A stretch of DNA of 64,000 nucleotides from Bigelowiella natans CCMP2755 (Eukaryota; Cercozoa; Chlorarachniophyceae), in assembly GCA_000320545.1 (NCBI GenBank), contig ADNK01002544.1:1-64000 (forward strand), in the 5' to 3' direction. How positions within the stretch are numbered: position 1 is the stretch's first letter; the number at the start of each line of letters is the position of its first letter. Below are positions 38,394 to 50,969 of the stretch, piece after piece. Under the pieces are notes generated by a model that saw only the letters and a list, made by a program, of their open reading frames with translations, ran no database searches and was not told the DNA's origin. The translations under genes and the position numbers were made by a program.

Positions 38394-41343
38394 GACAGCT
38401 GTAGGAACAAACATGGTGATGTAATTGTAGAAAGATATATACAAACTCGCGCACAATTATAAACACAATACGTGTATTTGGTATTGAAGCTGCAACTATT
38501 CATTGTTTGAGTATACTACTTGTAACAGCAGCAGCAGTCGGGGAGAATGTGACGGGGGAAATAGTCAAAGGCGAAAGTGTAGTAGTCGCTAATGCAATTA
38601 TAATCAAAACAGGAGTAATTGCGATTGGTAAGAAGAACCAATATCAGTTGCTGGACACACTCTTAATAATATGTAATAATTCTTTGATATTGCCACGTGA
38701 GCCGCAAACGAGGCCTTCCAGTGAATATAAACTCAAATAATTCTCTCTCCTTTTCTCATTACAGAATATGATCATTGCACTGATCATCAGGGCTACAATG
38801 ACAACCAAAATAATGAACGTTATGGACACAAAAGAAACATCGTAACAAGTAAAAACATCATTCATGATTGTACTACTTGGAGAAAGCGAAGGAGAAGTGG
38901 TCAGCGTAATCGTCGGAGATGTTGATGGTGATTTTGTATTTGGAGATGATGTTGGTATTGATTGAGGTGTGATAGTCGGAACATTTGAAGAAGTAGAAGG
39001 AGAGTTTGTAGAAGGTATCGCAGTTGCTGTGGGGCATTCACTTGGAGAGATTGACGGTTCTTGCGTATTTATCTGCGAAGGAGATGTGGAAGATGGCGAC
39101 ATGGAAGGCGTGCAGCTTGGAGTTGAAGATGGATAATTAGATGAAGGAGATGTTGATGGCATTTGGCTGTGTGTTGGACAAGTGGAGGGAGATATCGAAG
39201 GGCTTTGAGTTGCTGTCGGAGTTGTTGTCAATGGGGATATGGATGATGGATGCACAGTTGCTATACTACTTGGACAAAATGATGGGACCTTGATTGTTGG
39301 GCATGTAGATGGTGAACATGAAGGCCTTTCAGTCGCCATTGATGGACAATGTGATGGGCTCGATGAGGGAGAATATGTAAGCGTTGGACATCTAGTAGGT
39401 GTCACTGATGGAACGCTCGAAGGAGATATTGTGGATGGGTTATGCGTGTTGTTGGCGAACATCGAGGGTGACCTCGTTGATGTAGGACAACTTGTGGGAG
39501 ATATCGATGGATTCATTGTTGTCTGCGTTGGTGATAGCGATGGTGATGAGGAAGGATTCTTTGTATCTGTTGGACACCTCGAAGGAGATACCGATGGTAG
39601 TTGCGTTGAAGCACTAGGAGCGGTTGTGGGATTCAATGACGGTGAGACAGTAATTGTAGGACATCGCGTGGGAGATACAGATGGATTTAGTGTTGTTATT
39701 GTTGGGCAACCAGATGGTGATGAGGAAGGATTCCTTGTTGTTGTTGGACATCTCGAAGGTGATACAGACGGTTGTTGCGTAGTCTCAGTAGGAGCTGCGG
39801 TTGGACCAATCGAAGGTGAAACCGTTATCGTAGGACAACGTGTGGGAGATACCGATGGATTAGTTGTTGTTCCTGTAGGCGTTAAAGATGGAGATGAAGA
39901 AGGGTTTCTTGTCATTGTTGGACACCTCGAAGGTGATATAGACGGTTGTTGCGTAGTCTCAGTAGGAGCTGCGGTTGGACAAGCCGAAGGTGAAACCGTT
40001 ATCGTAGGACAACGCGTTGGTGATAGCGATGGTGATGAGGAAGGATTCTTTGTATCTGTTGGACACCTCGAAGGAGATACCGATGGTAGTTGCGTTGAAG
40101 CACTAGGAGCGGTTGTGGGATTCAATGACGGCGAGACAGTAATTGTAGGACATCGCGTGGGAGATACGGATGAATTTAGTGTTGTTATTGTTGGGCAACC
40201 AGATGGTGATGAGGAAGGATTCCTTGTTGTTGTTGGACACCTCGAAGGTGATATAGACGGTTGTTGCGTAGTCTCAGTAGGAGCTGCGGTTGGACCAATC
40301 GAAGGTGAAACCGTTATCGTAGGACAACGCGTTGGTGATAGCGATGGTGATGAGGAAGGATTCTTTGTATCTGTTGGACACCTCGAAGGAGATACCGATG
40401 GTAGTTGCGTTGAAGCACTAGGAGCGATTGTGGGATTCAATGACGGTGAGACAGTAATTGTAGGACATCGCGTGGGAGATACAGATGGATTTAGTGTTGT
40501 TATTGTTGGGCAACCAGATGGTGATGAGGAAGGGTTTCTTGTCATTGTTGGACACCTCGAAGGTGATATAGACGGTTGTTGCGTAGTCTCAGTAGGAGCT
40601 GCGGTTGGACCAATCGAAGGTGAAACTGTTATCGTAGGACAACGCGTGGGAGATAACGATGGATTAGTTGTTGTTCCTGTAGGCGTTAAAGATGGAGATG
40701 AAGAAGGGTTTCTTGTCATTGTTGGACACCTCGAAGGTGATACAGACGGTTGTTGCGTAGTCTCAGTAGGAGCTGCGGTTGGACAAGCCGAAGGTGAAAC
40801 CGTTATTGTAGGACAACGCGTTGGTGATGCTGATGGATTGTGTGTAGATTCCGTAGGACAGACAGACGGAGAAGACGAAGGAGTTTTGGTTATTGTTGGG
40901 CATTTCGAGGGAGACACTGATGGTAGTTGTGTAGAAGCACTAGGAGCTGCAGTAGGACTAACTGATGGTGAAACCGTAGTTGTTGGACAACGTGTAGGCG
41001 ATATGGATGGATCATGAGTCGATTCCGTTGGGCACACAGATGGAGATGATGAGGGGGTCCTTGTTGTTGTTGGACATGCCGAAGGAGACTCTGATGGCAG
41101 TTGCGTTGAAGTACTAGGGGCAGTAGTTGATGGTGAGAGCGTAGTCGTAGGACATCGTGTTGGCGACAGAGATGGATTATGTGTAGATTCCGTGGGACAG
41201 ACAGACGGAGATGATGAAGGATTCCTTGTTGTTGTTGGGCAAGTCGAAGGGACTTTACTTGGAGAATCTAAGTGAATTTGCAGAATATTTAAAGACAAGG
41301 ATAACACTTTTGTGCGAAACTTCTATATATGAAGTTATTAAGA

Positions 41344-41382
<39 letters not shown>

Positions 41383-42377
41383 AGATGAGTATTTCAGCAT
41401 CCGTATGCATTATAAAGAAAACATCAAACCACAGGGAAATGAAAGTTGACTAGTATATGTATGAAAATTTGTATGTAACAATAATTAAATCCTCAATTCA
41501 CGACAACCTGATGGCCTGATCGTTGGTGCATTCGTAGGGTGTAAAGTAGTTGTTGGATTTTCAGTAGGTGATTGACTAGGTGAGCTACTTATAGGTCCAA
41601 GCGAAGGAGAATCACTGGTGGGAGAGCGAGACATCGATGGAGATAGTGTAGGGAATACAGACGGCGAGAAAGAGCTTGGAGATTGAGAAGGAGAGGTAGT
41701 TGTCGTAGGTGCTACTGATGGGCTGTGTGTCGGTGTATTCGTCATTGGACAAGCGGAAGGTACAAATGTAGTTGGGGTTGCGCTAATTGAAGGTGAAAGA
41801 CTAGGGCAATTCTGCAAAGAAACAAACACCAAAACCATAACTATATGAAAATGATGCATTTTGACGGCGAGGATGAATCAACAATAATGGCGATCGAAAG
41901 ATGTAAGATAGAATATTTTCTAAAAACAAATAACTATAGCTGGAGTGTGTGAGTAAAAAGAGCTGTGAATCAAATAGCACCATGTATCATCATTATTGCT
42001 CAAATTACGCTGAATTGTTAATACCGTTGGAGCATTTGATATTGGGGTTGTTGAAGGTGCTGTGGTGATGGTAGCTGTAGGTGATAAGGATGGTGAAGAA
42101 GATGGCGAGACAGAACTTGTAGGTTCAGATGTAGGTGATAGACTTGTTGGAGAATAACTTGATGGGGACATCGATGAGGGGCTTTTCGTAACTGTCGGGG
42201 AAATGCCTAAAACGTCAGCAAAAACACGACAAACAAAATTAAATTAGGACTATTTAGAATATCTATTTCATCAACCAGAGTAGCAAGAGACAAACAAACA
42301 CCTGAAAGGAAAGAAAGAGATGGAGAATCGAGGGAGAGAGAGGGGGGCGGAGATATAAAGATAAAAAACGAGAAAGA

Positions 42378-42413
<36 letters not shown>

Positions 42414-42617
42414 TATATGAGTGAGGAAAATAGAATGAAGATGACATCATTACTTGGAGAAACAGAAGGTGAATCGGAATTAGGGGAAAGTGATGGTATC
42501 GACGAGGGAGAACTCGTTGGTGATAGGGATGGACAAATCGTCGGCACCTACGATTACAGTTATAGCATTACGTGCATCTTATCTTTGTATAATAGCTTTA
42601 TTAATTGGAGAATAGAA

Positions 42618-42652
<35 letters not shown>

Positions 42653-45280
42653 ATTTAGCCATAAATTATCAAGAAGGTATGGAGAAAAGGAAAGAATAAA
42701 TAGGAGGGGGTGCAAGATTTAGATAAACAAGCTGACTACCTCAGTAGGCGTTGTAGTAAGAGAAGGACTTAGGGTTGGGGTGATGCTAGGAGCAATAGTA
42801 TTAGGGTTTTTGGACGGTGCATTTGAAGGTGATATCGAGGGGGAGAGGGAGGGAGATGTTGAAGGACAATTCGTCGCTATTGAAGGAGAAATGGTTGGAG
42901 AAGGGGTAGGCGCATTTGTAGCTGCTCGATTTGGTTTTGGAGGGAAAATGATGGTATCCCAGTCGGATGAGCAGCAAAATTAGAGCAAAGACAAAGAGCA
43001 ACGAAATCAAGAAATTAAAACAAGTTTTAGGGCAATGATATAGTTGGCGAAATATTCATCTGATACATCTTCACACGCTTTTCGAATACTAAATGATCTT
43101 TAAACTTTCTCTCTTTGGTGATTTTCTTTGTGTTTGATTCTATTGCGAAGAATTGCAAGCATTGGTATTTTCTAAAAAATAAGAATAAAAAGATTAAGTG
43201 TGTACTGACAAAGAGTTGGGTTCTGAGAGGGGGAGGTAGATGCGGGAAGAGAGGGAGAAGCAGAAGGAGAACTCGTAGGAGTAGTTGTCAAAGGAGCTGC
43301 TGAATTTGGAGATGATGTGGGAGATACTGAAACTGGGCTGTCAGTAGGATTTGTGGTTGGAGATGAGGAAGGAAGAAGAGATGGTGACACACTTGAAACA
43401 GAGGGGCAGAGTGTGTTGGGAGAGGCAGAAGGGCTATGGGTTGGAGAGGTTGTTGTTGGTATCCTGCTCATCAAACAAACACACATCAGCATACTTAAGG
43501 AAAGGAAGAAGATGGGCATACACAATTCGAAACAATCATCAAGAATCCATCATCATCATCATCATCACCACCACCATCATCATTATACACAGTCCTCCTC
43601 TCTGCTCCTATTCCTCTTTCTTCTCCTCCTTCTCCTCCTCCTCCTCCCTTTGTGCATCATATATCTCCACCTTGTTGGTGAATGGGACGGACTTGATGAG
43701 GGTGCTATTGTCGTTGGATGGTGCGACTTTATAGTAGGAGATGTAGTTGGAATATTGGTTGGAGAATGTGTTGGAGATGACACCGGTGTAGCTGATGGAG
43801 AGCTACTGCTGGGATGCAGCGTTTGGGGACATTTTGTCGGTTGAATGGTTGGAGTGCTAGTCGGTACGTGTGTTGGAGATTTCGTTGATGGAGATGATGA
43901 AGGAGATAAGGGAGACCTGCTGGGTGAAAACGTTGGACACGCTGAAGGTTGATAACTAGGATTATTAGTCGGTGTGCTTATCGGTGATCTCGTAGATGGC
44001 GATGTTGAAGGAGAACTACTGGGTTGGAGAGTAGTAGGAAGCTTTGTTGGTGATATCGTAGAGGGTGATACCGAGGAGGGAGATTGGGAAGGATGAGGCG
44101 TGGGGTATTTCGTTGGCGAGTTGGTCTCTGGTGACGACGTAGGCCGATATGTAGGAGCTGCTGAAGGCTTGTATGTTGGAGTCTTTGTGGGTGCAGTTGT
44201 CAAAGGGCTTTTGGTTGGAACATCCGTAGGTGATGTTTGAGGATTTTGAGAAGGCGGGGGAGTGGGATATTTAGTAGGCGATGTTGTCGAAGGACTCAGA
44301 GAAGGCTCGAGGGTTATTGGCGCTTTTGTTGGGGAAAGTGTTGGATACTTTGTCGGTGATATTGTCTGCGGACTTTGAGTGGGTTGTTGAGTTGGAAAGC
44401 TAGTTGGCTCGGGTGTGGGAAACTTCGTAGGTGATGTTGTTTGAGGGCTCTGAGAAGGGTCGGGGGTAGGATATTTAGTAGGCGATATTGTCGAAGGACT
44501 CTGAGAAGGATGCGAAGTTGGGAAATTTGTAGGATCTGGTGTTGGGTACTTCGTCGGTGATATGGTTTGAGGACTCTGAGAAGGATGCGAAGTTGGGAAA
44601 TCTGTAGGGTTGGGTGTTGGATACTTCGTGGGCGACGTTGTCGAAGGACTCTGAGAAGGGTGTGGAGTTGGAAAGTTTGTGGGGTCAGGGGTTGGATACT
44701 TCGTCGGCGACGTTGTGTGAGGACTCTGAGAAGGGTGTGGAGTTGGAAAATTTGTGGGGTCGGGGGTTGGATACTTCGTCGGTGATATTGTGTGAGGACT
44801 CTGAGAAGGGTGTGGAGTTGGAAAATTTGTGGGGTCGGGGGTTGGATACTTGGTCGGCGATGTTGTGTGAGGACTCTGAGAAGGGTGTGGAGTTGGAAAA
44901 TTTGTGGGGTCGGGGGTTGGATACTTCGTCGGTGATATTGTGTGAGGACTCTGAGAAGGGTGTGGAGTTGGAAAATTTGTGGGGTCGGGGGTTGGATACT
45001 TTGTCGGCGATGTTGTGTGAGGACTCTGAGAAGGGTGTGGAGTTGGAAAATTTGTGGGGTCGGGGGTTGGATACTTGGTCGGCGATGTTGTGTGAGGACT
45101 CTGAGAAGGGTGCGGAGTTGGAAAGTTGGTCGGATCGGGTGTTGGATACTGCGTGGGCGAGGTTGTAAGAGGACTTCCAGAGGGTGCAGGCACAGGATTT
45201 CCCTTCGTTACACCCATGCTAATACCAATTATGATAAAGGACAACAATTGCATCGAAGGATGCGGCATCGTCCACAGCAT
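34607..45280 (-). CDS. Giant Ser/Pro/Thr-repeat multi-pass surface protein, 20 exons, 2,291 residues
   Basis: Phase-matched exons (minus): 45280-43671, 43463-43210, 42921-42740, 42547-42454, 42206-42025, 41811-41508, 41267-38877, 38588-38520, 38278-38147, 38018-37811, 37634-37445, 37318-37173, 37046-36898, 36711-36620, 36354-36239, 36103-36064, 35876-35741, 35576-35500, 35258-35043, 34894-34607; 6,876 nt. Order: signal peptide (SFIIIGISMGVTKG, residues 1-27), about 1,650 residues of mucin-like SPS/CPT/PTP repeats, an ectodomain of about 150 residues with spaced cysteines and an N-glycosylation-type NVT, then about six hydrophobic spans (residues 1843-2035, e.g. LVLLLTGLFIGAITFFVLLA, LSIINAVPTLLYAF). 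A basic, Gln-rich cytosolic tail of about 250 residues follows. It is likely an O-glycosylated cell-surface adhesion or receptor protein by architecture; no family was named. The 40-nt exon 36103-36064 is the least certain. Confidence 0.75.
38589..38876 (-). other. Intron 7 of the giant gene, readable as an alternative 3' end
   Basis: Exon 7 ends CCA A|GTAGTAC and exon 8 begins after TTGCATTAG|CG, both phase 1. If the intron is not removed, the frame continues through a single hydrophobic helix (VSITFIILVVIVALMISAMI), a basic stop-transfer (NEKRRE) and a stop at 38644-38646. That form would be a 1,749-residue single-pass mucin-like protein. Which form is made cannot be told from DNA. Confidence 0.5.
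39020..41260 (-). repeat. Minisatellite coding for ~58-residue SPT repeats in exon 7
   Basis: A ~174-bp unit encoding SPSRCPTMTRNPSSSPS / CPTITT-NPSVSPTRCPTITVSPS / PTAAPTETTQQPS blocks is repeated with deletions. Higher-order copies start near 39531, 40020 and 40331, with long near-identical stretches. This suggests recent unequal exchange or gene conversion. Confidence 0.85.
44470..45175 (-). repeat. 75-bp tandem repeat coding for 25-residue units in exon 1
   Basis: About nine units of SPTKYPTPDPTNFPTPHPSQ plus SPHTT, with TS/IS alternation. The DNA is nearly identical between 44655 and 45110, diverging at both edges as expected for an expanding array. Confidence 0.9.
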
Positions 45281-46207
45281 CTCTCCCCAATCTGTTCAGA
45301 ACGATATTCATTCATCACTGAGATAGTGTCAAATTTCCATATAAAGAAGGAAACCCATAATTTGTCAACCTCACCGGGTTTCATTATCTTACATGTACTA
45401 TTGAATAAGAATAAAAGCATGGTTCCATTGGTCTACCGTTGGGTCTCCGCGAGGGAGGGGAGACGTGAAAACTGAGATAACCTCCTGGATAACTCTGTAC
45501 TTTTTCTTGTCCGTACTACATCTAAAAAACAATTCGTAAATCTATTTATAGATGCTTATTCATGTGAAGACTTTCTCTACGATGATGCACCACCTCTAGA
45601 TATCTTCGTACGATGTTTACAGCATTAAAGATATTCTAAATTGAGATGTTACAGTACTTGTCAAGGGCTGCTCCTTGTTAATATACTCCTGGAAGTTCTG
45701 CACACAAACCAGCAGTAGATCTAATAACAGCACCAGATCGAGCTAGTAAGTTACTAGTAACTGATTTGCACACGTGCCGGAATCATCAGTTATCAATGAC
45801 CGTAGGTTAATGCTTTGACTTACAACTTTACATGTTGTCGCAATCAATAAATGCAACGGAATGTCTACTTCTATGAGTAAGCTCTTAGACATTTCTTCTT
45901 TTTGGTTGTCGCACGTAAAGAACAGAGAGCATTTTAATTGTGCTGCTTGAAGTTCCCAGTGTGGGGGCGCATCCCTGCTCTCCTCTAGTAGATCAATACA
46001 CATCACACTCTCTGCTTCATGGTGGAGTGGTGGTGGTGGCGATGAAGCCGGTAGCAGGAGCACTTGCACAAAGTCAACGAAATTGGGTTAAAACTTGGCG
46101 CTTATCTCCTCTCCACCTTAAAAAAGGGGGGGGATTCCACACTACAAGACGATTTCCCCAGAATAAGAAGGAAACGAGTTGACGCTGATTTCGCCTGACA
46201 GCAAATA
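45281..46207. promoter_or_regulatory. Intergenic region between divergent surface-protein genes
   Basis: It separates the start of the giant gene (minus) from the start of the multi-pass protein gene (plus), about 930 bp, free of microsatellites. A 108-codon minus ORF (45743-46069) is open but has no splice or family support. No defined promoter motif was assigned. Confidence 0.35.
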
Positions 46208-47031
46208 ATGGGGGTTTCTAAATGGCTTATCACCACGATATTGCAAGTCGGAGCTTCGTTCGCATTATTCATCCTAAATTTAGCACAGGTAGGAGACCAA
46301 TCCTGCAAAAAATCGATAGGATGCTCCTCATAACTTTCAATACAAAAATACCCCAGTTTATATTTAACTTAGTGCAAAACAACCTGATCATCTATCGTTT
46401 GATGTTTCTGTGGCTGTGATTACAGGTTTGGAAGACTAAGACCCCAAATAGGGGAGCACACCGACATTCACAAACTAGATCTTCGAGGATTTCGGGAGGA
46501 GCGGCAAACACCAAAAATCAACCAGCTTTCAAAGTCACCACGCAAAGAATGAATCTAGTTTCCTCAATTATCCTCCTAACATTCTCGGTAATGATAGTAC
46601 TATCCATTGCAATAGGTTTTCGTTGTTTTGAGTGGTGTAGTAATTGTAAATGTGAGAAATGTTTATACACTAAGTACGGAAAATAAGTTGTTGGATGCCA
46701 TTGTTCTTAAAACTGTTCTTTCAACCATCTCTTGCTATATATTCCCTTCCCCTAGTTAAGTGTGTTGATTCATGGCGAAGCGATGTATGGTGTCTTATCT
46801 CGTATCTATACTTTGTATATTGGTATTGTATTGATGGGTGGTGTTGTTGTTGTTTCTGCTACAGTTTGATCCTTCTGGGGCTCACAACATGATAAATTGG
46901 ATCTTGCGTATCGCTCTTATGTCCTTATTGGAGGTATACACTCGACATTTTCCTCGGTTGTGTAATTATCTTTCTTGATAGCGTTTTCAGTTCTGATGCA
47001 ATTCAGTAGATTTTATCGTTTTAAACTAAAA

Positions 47032-47077
<46 letters not shown>

Positions 47078-48650
47078 TATGCGTGTGTGTGTGTGTGTGT
47101 GTGTGTGTTGTTCCTGCTGTGTGTATTTATGTAGTCGATCGTGTTGATTACAACGATATATCTAGTGGTCAGGCTATTAGTATCAACACTCAGGGTACAT
47201 CTTTTGTAGTAAATCTAGCTGTCGTAGATCTTTGTGAAAAAAAAATATTTTGAGTTGTAATTAATACTAATGATGATTTTGTTTGAATACTACACTTACT
47301 AAACATATAACCATCGAGAATGATGTTCTGTGTATAAATATAAATGTAATATTGGGAAGTGTCATTCTCTAAACTGTGGTACTACCATCAACACAACAAC
47401 AACTACTACTACTACTACTACTACTACAATACAATCTTCAGCTTCATCAAGTCTACACTGCTCCGCAACTCTATAGATATGAGAAACGTCTTTGTGGTAG
47501 TAGCAGTACTTCACTAGCAATAAAAACACTCTGCTAAAACCTGTGATAGTACGTGACTGCTTATACCGGTAGCAAACATTAAATGATGACACCAGTAATG
47601 AGACTAAATGTTGTGAATTATCTTGGCATTCTGCCAATTTAAAAAACCGATGATTCTCTAAGGGTTCTGAAGATAATGGTAGTATTGTAGATTTATTCCT
47701 AGTTGAGCATGTTCGTTTCTTATTAAATAGGTGGAGTTCTCATTGGCCATCTAACTGCTTTTTGCATTGGTATTGCAACGGCATCGTATTCGCTATTCTT
47801 TGTATTTTCTGGACTCACAAATCTTGCCACCGTTATAGGTAGTAGGAACATTTATTCTGTAGCATTCGTTGTTAGAGTTGTTGTTTGGTAGAAATAGTAG
47901 TACAGGTAGCTGCCTTCATTTTCATCCACTTTTTAGCATGTGAAGTTTTTCTTGTAACATTAATCATGAGCACCTGTAGCAGAAGCAGCAGCAGCAGGGA
48001 TCTTACACTTTTAGCTAATGACAAAAGGCTTTATGTTTTGTTGTGTTTTTGGTGGTTTTGTGGGTTGCTACTTCAATAAACTTATAGTATCAATAAAGAA
48101 AAGTCAGGGCATAACTTTGTAATAAGAGATGCATTTATATATGAAAATAGACGATAATAACTACTTTTCCCCCCCTCATCTCTTTGCTTCTTTGTTTTCT
48201 GTATTTCTCTTGATGCTACTACTCACAGGGTTTGGATCGTTTGGGTTGCGTGGTGTGTACTTCTTGAGTACGGTACTATCAGCATGATGCGAGTCAGGAG
48301 GAGTATATATGCCGAATAATATCACAAGTCACGATAAATGTAGTTATAATCGCAAGGCTGATGATAGAATGAATGGATGGTTTTTCCAAGTAGAAGGAAG
48401 TTGGTGGTGATGGTGTAAGTAGAACGTACAAGTATTGCTATGTATAATTTGACTGCTGTGGACTCCAACATAGAATTTAGAAGAAGTCTTGGTGGAGACG
48501 ATAAAGAAGCTGAAAAAAGGGTAATAATGCGTGGTAGTGAAGAACAGCTATAAATAGTGATGATTAATACCAAACGCCCCCACGCAATTCTATTTGCAGG
48601 ACGATGCGTGCAAAGTCAAGGCTACGCATCCAGATACTTCGATACCATAA
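46208..48650 (+). CDS. Multi-pass membrane protein, nine exons
   Basis: Exons: 46208-46288 (ATG, first span LITTILQVGASFALFIL), 46426-46587 (basic loop, then VSSIILLTFS), 46865-46933, 47135-about 47170, 47731-47831, 47906-48063 (FIFIHFLACEVFLVTLIM and VLLCFWWFCG), 48229-48272, 48423-48520, 48600-48650 (TAA). All joins agree in phase except exon 4 to 5, where a donor or a small exon is unresolved; GTCAG|GC would be a GC donor. About six or seven hydrophobic segments are followed by a short charged tail (RRSLGGDDKEAEKR). Seven-span receptor topology is possible but not shown, and no signature motif was recognised. Confidence 0.6.
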
Positions 48651-49559
48651 AAATCAGAAAACGGTCATTTTCCATCATTTGCTTTCTTTCTTAGTAGAGA
48701 AAATACAAGTGGTAGTAGTAGTAGTGGTAGCAGCAGAAGAAGAAGGTCAACGCAATTATTCTTGATTATGATAACCGATGAAAGAAATGCGGGTCATTGC
48801 TTTTTAGGAGTGATAATGTATCATGGGGGGGGGGGGAAGGAGATATAATAGCACACTTTACAATTGTTTCACCTTTGAAGTAAAGCTCGATCTTGTTGTT
48901 GATGATACTCAGCTGAAGACTAGCTTCTGGTTATGGTCTACGACTGTGTCAATATGGGCAATTGGAAGTAAATTATATGTAGCAACCTTCTTTGTTAATT
49001 TTTATAAAAAGAAGAAGAAGAAATACGAATCCTACAGATGAGAGGAGGAAACTTACTATGTGCGTGTGTTGTTTTAGGTATAATGCGAATTCTGTCATTT
49101 ATGGATGATAGGCGACTAGACGATCAAGGGTAGTAGTAGTAGTGGTAGTAGTAGTAGTAGCAGTATTTGTGTGAAAAGCAGCAGCCGCAGCATCAATTCG
49201 AAACTGTTTTCTCATTATCATAATCATCGTCATGTTGGAACTTCTATCAATATATTTTATTGTAGTGGCAATGATGATCTGCTCTGCATTTGATAGCAGA
49301 TAGGCATGCAGGATAAAATATCAGTAAATGTATATATTGCCCGCTAATCTTTACAGACATCAAGATTACAATATATTAACTGCAGTGGTTCCTTTCGGGT
49401 AGTAGTAGTAGTAGTACTAGTAGTAGTAATAGTATTTGTAGGAAGAGACATTTTGCAACAACAAACAAACAAACAACGTGACTACTACTGGTGTCAGAGA
49501 ATGACTGTTATTATTCCCAACTAACAAACCAAGCAACCGACCAACAATAGCAGCTGCCG

Positions 49560-49594
<35 letters not shown>

Positions 49595-49743
49595 CAGTCT
49601 TTTTCCACTGACATTATTTCTTTCTTCATGCTTCGTTAATTGCGCAAAATCGCCACATAAACAATAATATTTATATCTTTCATAGATGCACATTTACTTC
49701 CTGAGATCTCATCTTTATATTTCTATGATTTCTAATGTCTACC

Positions 49744-49777
<34 letters not shown>

Positions 49778-50319
49778 GTCGTCGTCGTTGTCATCGTCAA
49801 TATTATCACAGTCATTCTCATCAGTACGATGTATTTGCTCCAGATATTGTGTATCAATTCTATCTCTGATGTATTACGCGTGGACACCATTGGCGAAGCA
49901 GAATGCAGCAGAGAATACAATCCATGTATTATTAGTATTATAGTCTTGCAGTTTACTGCAAGTATCATATTATCAGAAACAACAAAGTAGTATTTAAAAA
50001 TAATATTCTTAAATATTCTGAGAAATGCAAGATAAAATATTTTAGGTAGTGTAGAATGTAGCGTTATGAAATTTGACACCTTTATAGTAGAAGTCATTAT
50101 TGAGTTCTGCCATAATCTACAACCTGTTAATTTGTTTATAATGATGATTAACGGCACAATATATTCCTCTACAACGTTACACCATAGGAGGATGCACATC
50201 AAACTCGAGAGCAAGCCAATGATAGTACCCAACACCATCAAAGACAAACGTCGATAAGTAAAGATGAGTTTGTCCGCACACAAGCAAGAGCAAAGGTTGC
50301 GGTGAATGCGTGCGACTAC

Positions 50320-50350
<31 letters not shown>

Positions 50351-50516
50351 CTACTGCATGATGATGGTAATTTGCACACCTGTGTCGTTGTGAGATATGA
50401 TCGTCTTATGAGACTTTAACTATCTACCCACAGTTTTGCCTTCTCTTTCTTTCTTTCTCCCTCTCCCTCTCTCCCACTCTCTCGCTCGTACTCTCTTTCT
50501 ATGTTTCTTTCTAATT

Positions 50517-50554
<38 letters not shown>

Positions 50555-50578
50555 CATTAATGCGGTATAAATCGAAAC
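48651..50578. other. Microsatellite-rich stretch, doubtful exons only
   Basis: GTA/TAG, CAT/ATG and (AC)n tracts dominate (for example 49119-49160, 49399-49431, 49560-49593, 49745-49777, 50320-50350, 50519-50552). A minus-strand ORF at 49732-50379 holds one membrane-like segment (LSLMVLGTIIGLLSSLMCIL), and a plus-strand ORF at 50066-50257 overlaps it. Neither has a confirmed splice partner. A possible plus exon lies at 48869-48970. Confidence 0.4.
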
Positions 50579-50969
50579 ATGGCTCAAGGGTTGATGATAC
50601 GTCCTTCAATGGTAGTAGTAGTAGTATTAATAGCGAGTTGTAGCATACTAGTTGTGGCGGTGGTAGGCAGTGCAAACCGTATTGCGCGAAGCACAAGAAC
50701 ACTCCTCAATAGGAGCTCTTGCATAACACTAGTAGCTGCTCATAAATTGGTATGAATAAGAATGTGCTCACGTGTGATTTGGTGGTGGATTAGAATATTT
50801 GGAAGATGGTGGTGATGATAATGATGGTGATGAATCAATACAAGTGATATCTCGTCAATGTTGTTGTCGTGCCTCAGCAACAATAGACTCAACATCGTCG
50901 CCAAGCATACGACTTCGATATCAAGGGGGGGGGGATGAATCTCCAATCGGAAGAGGAGGAGCTAATCAA
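50579..50969 (+). CDS. Two candidate exons of an unplaced plus-strand gene
   Basis: 50579-50749 starts with ATG and reads a short basic N-terminus, a hydrophobic stretch partly made by a (GTA)n microsatellite, and a donor TTG|GTATGA. 50845-50969 is open with acceptor ACAAG and donor CAA|GTATAG and includes SRQCCCRASATIDSTSSPS. The phases do not match each other, so an exon is missing or they are unrelated. They could be the 5' part of the RhoGEF gene. Confidence 0.25.

Noticed and set aside
38644-38876. Treating 38644-45280 as a complete gene and 34607-38588 as another
   Set aside because: No start codon or promoter-like gap fits the downstream part, and a strong donor/acceptor pair joins the two in phase. 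The shorter form is kept only as a retained-intron option.
39239-41017. 592-codon plus-strand ORF with GDTDG/EGET repeats as a gene
   Set aside because: The minus strand has the signal peptide, matched splice sites in 20 exons and membrane spans. The plus frame is an open shadow of the SPT codons with no start or splice context.
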